The position numbers were made by a program, and so were the translations under genes. Shown here one piece after another: positions 37,782 through 47,386 of a stretch of DNA of 51,444 bases (position 1 is the first letter of the stretch; each line of letters starts with the position of its first letter). The notes below the pieces were generated by a model. The model worked only from the letters and a program-made list of their open reading frames with translations. It ran no database searches and was not told the DNA's origin. Source of the DNA: Candidatus Levybacteria bacterium RIFCSPLOWO2_02_FULL_37_18 (lineage in GTDB: Bacteria > Patescibacteriota > Microgenomatia > Levybacterales > UBA12049); the NCBI GenBank assembly GCA_001784115.1, contig MFPD01000001.1, positions 1 to 51,444 of the forward strand, written 5' to 3'.

Positions 37782-38534
37782 ATGAACTACAAAGCTCTAA
37801 TGTTAGATGTTGACGGCACGCTCATCCCTAATAATCGAAACGGGCTTCCTTCTAATGCAGTAATCAAAGCTATTAAAAAGGCAAACAAAAAAATTCACGT
37901 CGGTATTGCTACTGCTCGTCCTTTGTCTGTTCTTGAAAATATTCTTTCTGTACTTCCACTTTCAGGGCCTTCTATTATTAATGGCGGTTCCCAAATAATT
38001 GATCTTCCTTCTCAAAAAATTCTAAAAGAACAGCCAATAGAAATACATGATGTCTTAAAAATATGTACCATTGCAAAACAATTCAAAATCAAGCCAATTA
38101 TTATCAATGACACAGATGAAGATATAGAACTCTCAAAAGACTACAAACCTTATAAACCGTTTCAAGTTTACATGCCGGACGTTTCTTCAAAAAATCGCGA
38201 TGAGTTTTTACAAACCATCTCTCACATTTCACATGTTTCTGTTCATAAAACAGTTTCGTGGAGAAGAGGAGGCATAGATATTTTTATTACGCACTCGCTT
38301 GCCACAAAACATCACGGAGTATTAGAGGTCGCCCGGATTCTTGGGATTACTCCGAAGGAAATAATCGGAGTAGGGGACGGGTATAATGATTTTTCCCTGC
38401 TTTTGTCCTGTGGATTGAAAATTGCTATGGGAAATGCAATATCCGATTTAAAAGCAATTGCAGACTACACTGCTCCTTCTGTTGAAAAAGATGGACTTGT
38501 TAAGGTAATAAAAAAATTCGTCTTAGGTGTTTGA
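37782..38534 (+). CDS. HAD-superfamily (Cof-type) hydrolase
   Basis: LMLDVDGTLIPNN, GVGDGYNDFSLL, AMGNAISDLKAIADYTAPS. Confidence 0.9.
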   Translation: MNYKALMLDVDGTLIPNNRNGLPSNAVIKAIKKANKKIHVGIATARPLSVLENILSVLPLSGPSIINGGSQIIDLPSQKILKEQPIEIHDVLKICTIAKQFKIKPIIINDTDEDIELSKDYKPYKPFQVYMPDVSSKNRDEFLQTISHISHVSVHKTVSWRRGGIDIFITHSLATKHHGVLEVARILGITPKEIIGVGDGYNDFSLLLSCGLKIAMGNAISDLKAIADYTAPSVEKDGLVKVIKKFVLGV

Positions 38535-38564
38535 TTTCTTAGTTTCATTTTTGTATAATAAAAC

Positions 38565-39992
38565 ATGGCTATAAAGAACTCATCTTTTCCATTAGAACCA
38601 TTAACTTCTGTAACTCCTTTGGACGGGCGATATAGAGTTCGTACCGAAAAACTTGCGCAGTATGTTTCGGAATTTGCCTTGATTAAAACCAGATTTGAAA
38701 TAGAAGCAAAATATCTTATTGCCCTTTCAGATATTGGAATTATCCGAAAACTTTCCCAAAAAGAAAAAACCAACCTTTACTTACTGCCAGAAAAAATAAC
38801 TATTAAAATTGCCCAGAAAGTAAAACAATTAGAAGAAGAAACAAGACATGATGTCAAAGCAATGGAGAGAGTTTTTCGACAATTGGTACATCTTACATCA
38901 CTTGTGGACATAACGGAAATGATTCATATTGGCCTCACCTCAGAAGATGTCAATAATCTTTCCTATAGACTCATGCTTTTAAGAGCAACACGGACAGTAT
39001 GTATTCCGGAATTGGAAAAAATTTTAAAAGAAATCATTGAAAAAGCAGATAGATTTAAACACATACCAATGCTGGCAAGAACTCATGGACAACCAGCTGT
39101 TCCAACTACACTCGGAAAAGAATATGTTGTGTTTGCCTACCGTTTATTTAAGGAGTTACAACTTTTAAACCAACAAAACCTGTCAGGAAAACTAAATGGA
39201 GCAGTTGGAAATTTTAACGCCCTTTCTTTTACCTATCCCCACGTTGACTGGATTTCGTTTTCCCAACAATTTATTTCTTCCCTAGAACTTAAGCCAAATC
39301 TGGCAACAACACAAATCAATACCTACGAAGATATTATAGCTTTTCTGCAAACTCTGCAAAGAATAAACGGAATCCTAATAGATTTTAACCAAGATATGTG
39401 GAGATATATAAGTGATGAATGGATTGTCCAAGAAGTTAAAAAAGGAGAAGTCGGATCCTCTACTATGCCGCATAAGGTAAACCCGATTGATTTTGAAAAC
39501 AGCGAAGGCAATCTAGGACTCTCCAATGCTCTTATAGAACACTTTACCAGAAAGCTCCCAATTTCCAGATTACAAAGAGACTTAACAGACAGTACAACTA
39601 TCAGAAATATCGGCACTATTCTTTCCTATTCATATATTGGATATACAAGTATTGCAACTGGTATTTTACGAACCAGGCCAAATATAGAAAAAATAGATAA
39701 AGATCTCCAAAAAGACTGGGCAATATTAGCAGAAGCCGCGCAAACCCAACTTCGAAAAATAGGTATTTCTGACCCATATTCTTTAGTGGCAAAAATTACT
39801 CGAGGCGAGAAAATTGAAAAAAGTAAATGGCAATCGTTTGTAAATAGTCTGCCTCTCAAAGACAAAGAAAAAGAAAAACTATTAAATCTTTTTCCTCAAA
39901 CGTATGTTGGTCTTGCAGAAAAAATAACAAAAAAGATAATAGATGAAATGCAATCAAAAAATAAAATTATTGAAATAACAAAAAAGTTATAG
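38565..39992 (+). CDS. purB: Adenylosuccinate lyase
   Basis: [39 protein letters not shown] signature. Confidence 0.96.
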   Translation: MAIKNSSFPLEPLTSVTPLDGRYRVRTEKLAQYVSEFALIKTRFEIEAKYLIALSDIGIIRKLSQKEKTNLYLLPEKITIKIAQKVKQLEEETRHDVKAMERVFRQLVHLTSLVDITEMIHIGLTSEDVNNLSYRLMLLRATRTVCIPELEKILKEIIEKADRFKHIPMLARTHGQPAVPTTLGKEYVVFAYRLFKELQLLNQQNLSGKLNGAVGNFNALSFTYPHVDWISFSQQFISSLELKPNLATTQINTYEDIIAFLQTLQRINGILIDFNQDMWRYISDEWIVQEVKKGEVGSSTMPHKVNPIDFENSEGNLGLSNALIEHFTRKLPISRLQRDLTDSTTIRNIGTILSYSYIGYTSIATGILRTRPNIEKIDKDLQKDWAILAEAAQTQLRKIGISDPYSLVAKITRGEKIEKSKWQSFVNSLPLKDKEKEKLLNLFPQTYVGLAEKITKKIIDEMQSKNKIIEITKKL

Positions 39993-40003
39993 ATAATATA
40001 ACT

Positions 40004-40525
40004 ATGAAAACCGAAAAACCTGTTGTAGGTATTATCATGGGAAGCGATTCAGACCTTACAATTATGCAGGATGCGGCACATGTTCTTGATGAATTTGATA
40101 TTCCTTACGAACTTACTATTGTGTCTGCGCACAGAACACCTGATAGATCTATCGAGTACGGAAAAACAGCCGCAACAAGAGGACTCAAGGTAATTATTGC
40201 CGGAGCCGGCGGAGCAGCGCACTTACCAGGTGTTATTGCCGCACTTACTTCACTTCCTGTCATTGGGGTTCCTGTAAAAACTAAAGCCCTGGAAGGACTT
40301 GACTCTTTATTGTCCATGGTCCAAATGCCACCGGGAATTCCGGTTGCAACAGTAGCAATAAATGGAGCAAAAAATGCTGGTATCTTAGCAACGAGCATTA
40401 TTGGTTCTTCAAACGAAGAAATCATGAACAAAATTACAAAGTATAAAAAAAAATTAAAAGAAGATGTTTTACAAAAAGCAGAAAAATTAGAAACCGTAAA
40501 ATACAAAAAATATTTGAAAGAATAA
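40004..40525 (+). CDS. purE: N5-carboxyaminoimidazole ribonucleotide mutase
   Basis: [55 protein letters not shown]. Confidence 0.97.
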   Translation: MKTEKPVVGIIMGSDSDLTIMQDAAHVLDEFDIPYELTIVSAHRTPDRSIEYGKTAATRGLKVIIAGAGGAAHLPGVIAALTSLPVIGVPVKTKALEGLDSLLSMVQMPPGIPVATVAINGAKNAGILATSIIGSSNEEIMNKITKYKKKLKEDVLQKAEKLETVKYKKYLKE

Positions 40526-40529
40526 TAAC

Positions 40530-40555
40530 ACTCTAATAATACGTATTATTAGAGT
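40530..40555. promoter_or_regulatory. Perfect 26-bp palindrome between purE and the HD gene
   Basis: ACTCTAATAATAC|GTATTATTAGAGT, zero spacer. Confidence 0.6.
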
Positions 40556-40568
40556 AAACGGCAGGAAA

Positions 40569-41123
40569 ATGAATAATCGAAAACTACAAGATTTTCATCA
40601 TTATAAGGGTGACTCTCTCACTCGTTACGAAAAAGTTGAACGGAAGGTTATTGAAATTATTCTTTCTATAAAAGACTATTCCTCGCGTAAGGATTCAAAA
40701 GTTTTTGAATTCATGCACGCCTGCGGTAGCATTCAAATCGCCCGAATTTTAGCCCAAAAAAGAAAACTTAATGTAGATATTGCTGCAACCGCAACAATTC
40801 TTCATGATATACAAACAATTTCATCTGGAAAATATAAAGACCACGCAAAACTTAGTACTCCTATTGCCGAAAACTTATTAAAAGAATTTAATTTCCCAAA
40901 AAAAGAAATTGAAATAATTACCAATGCGATTTTACATCACAGCGAAAAAGAAATATACACAAAAGAACCGTACGCTGAACTTGTCAAAGATGCCGATGTT
41001 TTCGAGTGTTCGCTCTATAAAAATGCGGAAGGTTTTTATAAAATCCACAAACCTCCTCATATCTACAAGGAATACGTAAGTAGAATTAAAAAAGTACGTA
41101 AAGAATTAGGGGCTGCCTGTTAA
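40569..41123 (+). CDS. HD-domain phosphohydrolase-like protein
   Basis: ILHDIQTI, HHSEKE, VKDADVFE spaced as in HD domains. Confidence 0.75.
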   Translation: MNNRKLQDFHHYKGDSLTRYEKVERKVIEIILSIKDYSSRKDSKVFEFMHACGSIQIARILAQKRKLNVDIAATATILHDIQTISSGKYKDHAKLSTPIAENLLKEFNFPKKEIEIITNAILHHSEKEIYTKEPYAELVKDADVFECSLYKNAEGFYKIHKPPHIYKEYVSRIKKVRKELGAAC

Positions 41124-41141
41124 TACTATTTTTAGATAATT

Positions 41142-42098
41142 ATGAGCAGTATTCCTGATCCAATTTTTAAAAAAAATCTTTCTGAAATTTCATGGAGTAA
41201 AATTTATGAGCGAGAATACGGAGTACAATACTCGGAAGCCGCTGTAAAACTTCTTGCGACGGAAAGTTATCATTTTCCAAAAACATCTACTGCTCAAATT
41301 GTTATACCCGGAACAGCATATAATACAACGTTTTATATTGATTCAAAATCCTGGATTGAGCTTGTGGAAGGATTGCATAAGAAGTACACTAGCAATGTAA
41401 AAAATCTAGAGAAGTATGAAAAGCAATTTCTATTTGACGGGGAAAATTATTTAAAATTCGGTAAAAGAATTTCAAAAATAAATCTTAAAAATCTCTCAAA
41501 TAAAAAACTGCTTTCGCTTTTTTTAATACACCAAAAAAAGAGAAACCGTTATTCTGTTTTTGCATGGTCTGCGTTTATTTTAAATAATTATATTTCCGAC
41601 AAGGCTTCAAAAATTTTGGATTCATATATTGCCAGATACAATAAAGAAAACGAAAAACAAGAAATATATGATTCTCTTTTTGTTCCGGAAAAACGTGCGG
41701 CAGTTTTAGAACTTCAATACCAAGTCCAAAAGAAAAAAGGCAAACTAACAAGTTTGGAATTCAATAAACTTTATGATCAGTTTAAGTGGTTTTCATGTCT
41801 TGATATCCATAACAAACCATGGAGTAAAAATGAATTTAAAGAACATATTAAACCTCTTGCCTCTTCTTCTCCAAAAAAAGTAATTCATTTCAAAAAAATA
41901 ATTCAACAACTAAAGTTCACTAAAAAAAATTTGGAATATCTGTTTATGGCAAAACTATTTGTGTATATTAAAGACGCTAGGGATGATTTTAGACGAGAAG
42001 GTGTTTTTTATTCACAAAGCCTGTTTAATGAAATTGGTAAACGCATAAATATCGATCCTCTCGATAGCACGTATCTTCAAGAATATGAACGTTTTTAA
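41142..42098 (+). CDS. Conserved-looking hypothetical protein in the purine cluster, weak resemblance to the helical region of PEP-utilizing enzymes
   Basis: 318 aa ORF; AKLFVYIKDARDDFRREGVFYSQSLFNEIGKRI; overlaps the purC start. Confidence 0.6.
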   Translation: MSSIPDPIFKKNLSEISWSKIYEREYGVQYSEAAVKLLATESYHFPKTSTAQIVIPGTAYNTTFYIDSKSWIELVEGLHKKYTSNVKNLEKYEKQFLFDGENYLKFGKRISKINLKNLSNKKLLSLFLIHQKKRNRYSVFAWSAFILNNYISDKASKILDSYIARYNKENEKQEIYDSLFVPEKRAAVLELQYQVQKKKGKLTSLEFNKLYDQFKWFSCLDIHNKPWSKNEFKEHIKPLASSSPKKVIHFKKIIQQLKFTKKNLEYLFMAKLFVYIKDARDDFRREGVFYSQSLFNEIGKRINIDPLDSTYLQEYERF

Positions 42099-43632
42099 AG
42101 GCATTGATTTTAAAAAATTTGGAAAAAAATACCAAGGCAAAGTTCGTGACTGGTACGTTGTTGACGATAAAAGAATACTTATTACAACAGATAGAATATC
42201 TGCGTTTGATAGGATGTTAGGTCATATTCCATACAAAGGTCAGGTGCTAAATCAGCTGGCTGATTTTTGGTTTGAAAAAACAAAACACATAATTCCAAAT
42301 CATATTGAAAATATTATCGATCCAAATATCTCAATTGTAAAAAATTGTCAACCAATTTCAGTTGAAATGGTTGTAAGAGGATATATGACCGGCAGTACTG
42401 TTACAGCTATTTGGCCTTCATATCAAAGAGGAGAACGAGTAATGTATGGCGTAACATTTCCCCAAGGACTCAAAAAAAATTACAAGCTTCTCCAGCCAGT
42501 TATCACTCCAACCTATCATGGCGATATAACAGGAAAAGGTGGACATGATACACGACTTACGAAAAAAGAAATTATAGATCTTAAACTTGTTCCAAAAAAT
42601 ATATACGAGCAAATGGAAAAAACGGTTTTAACACTGTATGATTTTGGTGCAAAGTTTGCTTTTAAAAAAGGATTAATTTTAGTAGACACAAAATATGAGT
42701 TTGGACTCATTAATGGAGATCTCGTGTTGATGGACGAAATTCATACTCCCGACTCCTCACGATTTTGGATTAAAAAAACATATAAAGAAAGAATTAAAAA
42801 AGGGCTTGAACCGGAAAATTTTGATAAAGAATTTTTACGTCTCTGGTATAAAGAGCGCGGATATATGGGAGATGGAAAACCTCCAAAGATGACAACGGAA
42901 TTTATTAACCAAGTAAGTAAACGATATATAAAAACATACGAACTCTTAGCCGGAAAGAAATTTCTCTATCCAAAAGGTTCAGTAATCCAAAGAATAAAAA
43001 CAAATCTAAAAAATTATTTCAAACCAAAAATTGCTGTTCTCATTTCTAATAAAGGAATGGCAACAAATTTACAAGCAATCATTAATGGAATTGAAAGGAA
43101 AAATATTAATGCAAAACTATCTGTAGTTATTAGTGATGAAATAAATGCATACGGACTGATTCGCGCAAAGAAACATAAGATTCCAACAATTTTATGTTTA
43201 AAAAAAGAGAGTTTGCTAAAAATATTACAAAAATATTCTATTGACTATGTAGCACTTGCTGGATGGAAACAATTTTTAACCCAAGAAGTTATGAATACAT
43301 ATAAGAATAGAATTTTAAATTTACATCCTGGCCTTATCCCTGACTCACTAAATGAAGCGGTAAAAAATCCGGATGGAACTCCTGCTCTTTGGAATAAGAA
43401 AAAGTTTACTGATAAAGCCATTCAAAAATTTTTAGACAACAAAAGTACCTATGCAGGATCAACAATTCATTTCTTATCTGACGAGGTAGATTTTGGACCT
43501 GTCCTAGGAAGAACATTTGAAAAAATAAAAAAGAATGACACTATTGAAACGCTTTATAAAAGACTCAAAAAAAAAGAAAATTCCCTTTATACAAACGTGT
43601 TACAAAAATTGACCAACAGGAAAACTCTATGA
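42085..43632 (+). CDS. purC-purN: SAICAR synthetase - GAR formyltransferase fusion
   Basis: N-terminal KVRDWYVVDDKRILITTDRISAFDRMLG..VRGYMTGS (PurC); C-terminal KIAVLISNKGMATNLQAIINGIE...ILNLHPGLIPD...AGSTIHFLSDEVDFGPVLGR (PurN). Confidence 0.93.
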   Translation: MNVFKGIDFKKFGKKYQGKVRDWYVVDDKRILITTDRISAFDRMLGHIPYKGQVLNQLADFWFEKTKHIIPNHIENIIDPNISIVKNCQPISVEMVVRGYMTGSTVTAIWPSYQRGERVMYGVTFPQGLKKNYKLLQPVITPTYHGDITGKGGHDTRLTKKEIIDLKLVPKNIYEQMEKTVLTLYDFGAKFAFKKGLILVDTKYEFGLINGDLVLMDEIHTPDSSRFWIKKTYKERIKKGLEPENFDKEFLRLWYKERGYMGDGKPPKMTTEFINQVSKRYIKTYELLAGKKFLYPKGSVIQRIKTNLKNYFKPKIAVLISNKGMATNLQAIINGIERKNINAKLSVVISDEINAYGLIRAKKHKIPTILCLKKESLLKILQKYSIDYVALAGWKQFLTQEVMNTYKNRILNLHPGLIPDSLNEAVKNPDGTPALWNKKKFTDKAIQKFLDNKSTYAGSTIHFLSDEVDFGPVLGRTFEKIKKNDTIETLYKRLKKKENSLYTNVLQKLTNRKTL

Positions 43633-46511
43633 TTCACACGATTCGCGTCAAAACATCAAGAGGCCCGGATATCCAAGGAGAAGGTGTGTTGCATGATATC
43701 CGTTCGGTGCTAAAAATAAATTCTATTCAAAAAGTAGAAACAGCATCCGTGTACCGACTTGAGGGAATAAGTAAATTACAAGCAAAAAAACTGGCAGAAA
43801 TTTTATTTTGTGAGAAAATAAATCAAGCTTACTCTCTTAATAAACCTTTCGCCAAGAAAAGTTCAACTGTTTTTGAAGTCGGATACAAACCAGGCGTTAT
43901 GAATCCTCAGGTTACTTCTATAATAAAATCTGCGAGAGATTTAGGAATTAATATAACAACGGCAGATACAAGCATTGAATATGAGTTTCATGGACAGGCA
44001 AAAAAACAGGAGGTAAAAGAAATTCTCGAAAAACTTCATCTACTCAACGATACTATTCAACACATTGTAATGGAAGAACCCAAAACACTTCTCACAAAAG
44101 GCACTGCCGGAAAAACAACCATAATTCCAATTCGAAAAATGAATAATAGTGAATTACTTGCATTGTCAAAAGATAAACTTTTTTTAAATCTTGATGAACT
44201 CCATATAGTCAAAAAATATTTTGTAAAAATAAAGCGAAACCCGACAGATTGCGAATTAGAAACGATTGCTCAAGCCTGGAGCGAACACTGCGTGCATAAA
44301 ACTTTTAAAGCAAATCTTATTATTGATGGAAAAAAGAAAAAACCGCTTATTCAAAGGATTAAAGAAGAAGCTTTAAAACATAATAAAAACATAGTATCTG
44401 CTTTTGTAGATAACTCAGGAGTTATGGACTTTTATGATGGGTTTGCAATTTGTGGAAAAGTAGAAACGCATAACAGCCCTTCTGCAATCGAACCTTATGG
44501 AGGTGCGATGACCGGAAGTGGCGGTGTGTTTCGAGATGTATTAGGAACAGGCTTGGGAGCAAAATGCATAGCATCAACAGACATTTTTTGTTTTGCTCAT
44601 CCTAATATGAATCCCTCTCTGCTTCCAAACGGCTGTCTTCCACCAGATTACTTACTAAAACGAGTTGTTGCCGGTGTCAGAGATTATGGCAACCGAGTAG
44701 GCATTCCAACCAATAACGGTTCTGTACACTTTCATAATGACTTTCGAGCAAAACCAACTGTTGTTGTTGGAGCATACGGAATTTTGCCTAAGAAAAAAGC
44801 AAAAAAAGGAAGGCCAAAAATAGGAGATGTTATTGTATGTGTCGGAGGAAAGACAGGACGGGACGGAATTCATGGCGCGACATTCTCAAGCGGAGAAATG
44901 ACCGAAAAAACAAGCTCTATTAATTCTTCTGCCGTCCAAATTGGAAACGCAATAGAGGAAAAGGGGATGTTTGATGCTATCTTAGAAGCCCAAAGGCAAA
45001 ATTGCATCCGCGCAATCCAAGACTGCGGTGCCGGAGGATTTTCTTCGGCAATTGGAGAAATAGGACAATCACAAGGAGTATCTGTTTATTTAGATAAAGT
45101 AAGTCTTAAATATAAAGGTCTTGCTCCGTGGGAAATTTGGGTATCCGAATCGCAAGAAAGAATGATTCTTGCCATTCCCTTTAAAAATCTCAAACAGTTT
45201 TTAAATATATGTAAACTCTTTAATGTCCAGGCTTCGATTCTAGGCAAGTTTGATGGAAGTAAAAAACTTCAAGTTTACTTCCGAAAAAAATCTGTTTGTA
45301 ATTTAGACATGAAGTTTTTACACCACGGGTTGCCCCAAAGAATAATGCGTGCAAAAAAAAACACCTCCGATGAGCCTATACAGTCACCTCGGAGGTGGCC
45401 GGATGGACTCCTCCGAGGTAAGCTCATATCAGAAAACGAATGGATTGCAGTTCTAGAAAGAGTATTATCCCATGGAAATATTGCTTCAAAAGAACAAATA
45501 GCCAGACTTTACGATCATTCTGTTGGTGGAACAAATGACTTACAATCTTACTCTGGTGAAGAACTAGACAGCCCAAACGATGCTGTTGTCATCCGGCCGA
45601 TTTTGAATAAAGAATTTGGCATGGTTATATCTCATGGACTAAATCCTGTCCTAAACGCTATTGATCCCTATTGGGGAAGCATATGGGCAAGTGCAGAAGC
45701 ACTTGCAAATTATACGGCAGTTGGCGGAGATTATAAAAATGCAAGTTTAATAAATAATTACATTTGGCCATTTCCTGATGAAGAAAGCCTTTGGTCTTTA
45801 GACAAGTCAGTTGATGCAGTGGTTGACATTATGAAAAAGTTAAAGATTCCTGTTATTTCCGGAAAAGATAGTTTGTCTTCTACGTACAGAGGAAAAGATG
45901 GAGCCGTCATTAAAATTCCTCCGGTTTTATGTATGTCTGTTTTTGGAAAAATTCCTAATACTTCAAAAACAATCACGTCTGATTTTAAAAAAGAAAACTC
46001 ATCGTTTGTATTGGTTGGAAAAATGGATTTTTCTCGAATGGGTGGATCAATTTATTATGAAACACAAGAAATACGGCACGGTGAAGTTCCGCACGTTGAT
46101 CTTGAAATATTACCAAAAACATTAACACGTATTTATAGAGGAATCGTACAGGGAAAAATTCTTTCGTGCCATGATATTTCAGAAGGTGGACTAATTACCG
46201 CTCTTTTTGAAATGTGCATCGGCGGAGGTATGGGTGCTACCATACACCTCCGAGGTGGCCGAATGGACTCCTCGGAGGTAAACCATCCCGAAGCATTTCT
46301 TTTCAACGAAACCGCCGGATGTTTTATTGTCGAAGTAGAACATGAATCAACTGCAAAAAATTTATTCACTGATGTTCCGTTTTTGATGCTAGGAAAAACA
46401 ACAAAAGAAAAATTAATAACCGTTCAAAGAAATAATAGAAAGATGTTTTCAGCAGATGTTGCTCTTTTAAAAAAAGTTTGGCAAGAACCAATGAAAAAAC
46501 TTTTCCCGTAA
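43629..46511 (+). CDS. purL: Phosphoribosylformylglycinamidine synthase with N-terminal PurS-like domains
   Basis: WSEHCVHKTFKA, VETHNSPSAIEPYGGAMTGSGGVFRDV, KIPVISGKDSL; N-terminal GPDIQGEGVLHDIRSVL PurS-like. Confidence 0.95.
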   Translation: MIHTIRVKTSRGPDIQGEGVLHDIRSVLKINSIQKVETASVYRLEGISKLQAKKLAEILFCEKINQAYSLNKPFAKKSSTVFEVGYKPGVMNPQVTSIIKSARDLGINITTADTSIEYEFHGQAKKQEVKEILEKLHLLNDTIQHIVMEEPKTLLTKGTAGKTTIIPIRKMNNSELLALSKDKLFLNLDELHIVKKYFVKIKRNPTDCELETIAQAWSEHCVHKTFKANLIIDGKKKKPLIQRIKEEALKHNKNIVSAFVDNSGVMDFYDGFAICGKVETHNSPSAIEPYGGAMTGSGGVFRDVLGTGLGAKCIASTDIFCFAHPNMNPSLLPNGCLPPDYLLKRVVAGVRDYGNRVGIPTNNGSVHFHNDFRAKPTVVVGAYGILPKKKAKKGRPKIGDVIVCVGGKTGRDGIHGATFSSGEMTEKTSSINSSAVQIGNAIEEKGMFDAILEAQRQNCIRAIQDCGAGGFSSAIGEIGQSQGVSVYLDKVSLKYKGLAPWEIWVSESQERMILAIPFKNLKQFLNICKLFNVQASILGKFDGSKKLQVYFRKKSVCNLDMKFLHHGLPQRIMRAKKNTSDEPIQSPRRWPDGLLRGKLISENEWIAVLERVLSHGNIASKEQIARLYDHSVGGTNDLQSYSGEELDSPNDAVVIRPILNKEFGMVISHGLNPVLNAIDPYWGSIWASAEALANYTAVGGDYKNASLINNYIWPFPDEESLWSLDKSVDAVVDIMKKLKIPVISGKDSLSSTYRGKDGAVIKIPPVLCMSVFGKIPNTSKTITSDFKKENSSFVLVGKMDFSRMGGSIYYETQEIRHGEVPHVDLEILPKTLTRIYRGIVQGKILSCHDISEGGLITALFEMCIGGGMGATIHLRGGRMDSSEVNHPEAFLFNETAGCFIVEVEHESTAKNLFTDVPFLMLGKTTKEKLITVQRNNRKMFSADVALLKKVWQEPMKKLFP
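45386..45419 (+). repeat. Palindromic element copy 1, in-frame inside purL
   Basis: ACCTCGGAGG-TGGCCGGATGGACT-CCTCCGAGGT, 10-bp perfect inverted repeat with 14-nt loop. Confidence 0.85.
46246..46279 (+). repeat. Palindromic element copy 2, in-frame inside purL
   Basis: ACCTCCGAGG-TGGCCGAATGGACT-CCTCGGAGGT, same loop as copy 1 (1 mismatch) with the stem arms swapped. Confidence 0.85.
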
Positions 46512-46519
46512 TTTGCCCA

Positions 46520-46576
46520 TGTCATGCTGAACTTGATTCAGCATCCAAAAGATTCTGAAATAAATTCAGAATGACA
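46520..46576. repeat. REP-like palindromic element, two hairpins bounded by TGTCAT/ATGACA
   Basis: ATGCTGAA-CTTGA-TTCAGCAT and ATTCTGAA-ATAAA-TTCAGAAT hairpins. Confidence 0.65.
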
Positions 46577-47374
46577 ATAGTAAAAATGAAAACAAAACCT
46601 AAAGTTTTAGTTTTAAAAGCAGACGGAATTAATCGAGACGAAGAACTCGCGTTTTCTTTTGAGATTTCAGGAGGAGATGCAAAAATTGTTCATATTAACG
46701 ACTTACGAAACGGCAGGGAAAAATTAAAAAATTATCACATACTTGCCCTTCCCGGCGGGTTTGCCTATGGTGATGATATTGCATCGGGAAAAATTCTTGC
46801 TGTTGAATTAACCAGCTTTTTTACAGAAGAATTAAAACAATTTATAAGTAGAAAAGATACGGCAGTGCTAGGTGTTTGCAATGGATTTCAAACCCTTGTC
46901 AGAACTGGAATTCTTCCATTTAGAAACATTGGAAAAATGGATGCAATACTAACCAATAATGATTCAGGCAGATTTGAATGCAGATGGGTTCCCGTAAAGG
47001 TAGAAAAAAACTCGCGGTGTGTGTTTTTGGAAAACATGCCGGATGAAATCATGCATTATCCTGTTGCTCATGGAGAAGGAAAATTTTTTGCAGAACCGGA
47101 GGTCTTGCAGAAAATTGAACGAGAACACTTAGTTGCATTTCGATATACTGACAAACACGGAGATCCAACTCTTACTTATCCTAATAACCCAAATGGTTCA
47201 ATTAATGCTATTATGGGTGTAACCGATAAAACAGGAAGCGTGCTTGGACTTATGCCGCATCCCGAATGTTTTACAAGAAGAGAACAACATCCAAACTGGA
47301 GAAGAATGCCAAGCTTAAAACCCCAAGGATTACCATTGTTTAAAAATATTATTGACTATGTCAAAAAAGCATAA
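46571..47374 (+). CDS. purQ: Phosphoribosylformylglycinamidine synthase glutamine amidotransferase subunit
   Basis: ALPGGFAYGDDIASGKI, GVCNGFQTLVRTGILP, LMPHPE; true start may be MKTKPKV at 46586. Confidence 0.95.
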   Translation: MTIVKMKTKPKVLVLKADGINRDEELAFSFEISGGDAKIVHINDLRNGREKLKNYHILALPGGFAYGDDIASGKILAVELTSFFTEELKQFISRKDTAVLGVCNGFQTLVRTGILPFRNIGKMDAILTNNDSGRFECRWVPVKVEKNSRCVFLENMPDEIMHYPVAHGEGKFFAEPEVLQKIEREHLVAFRYTDKHGDPTLTYPNNPNGSINAIMGVTDKTGSVLGLMPHPECFTRREQHPNWRRMPSLKPQGLPLFKNIIDYVKKA

Positions 47375-47386
47375 ACTATAAAAGCA

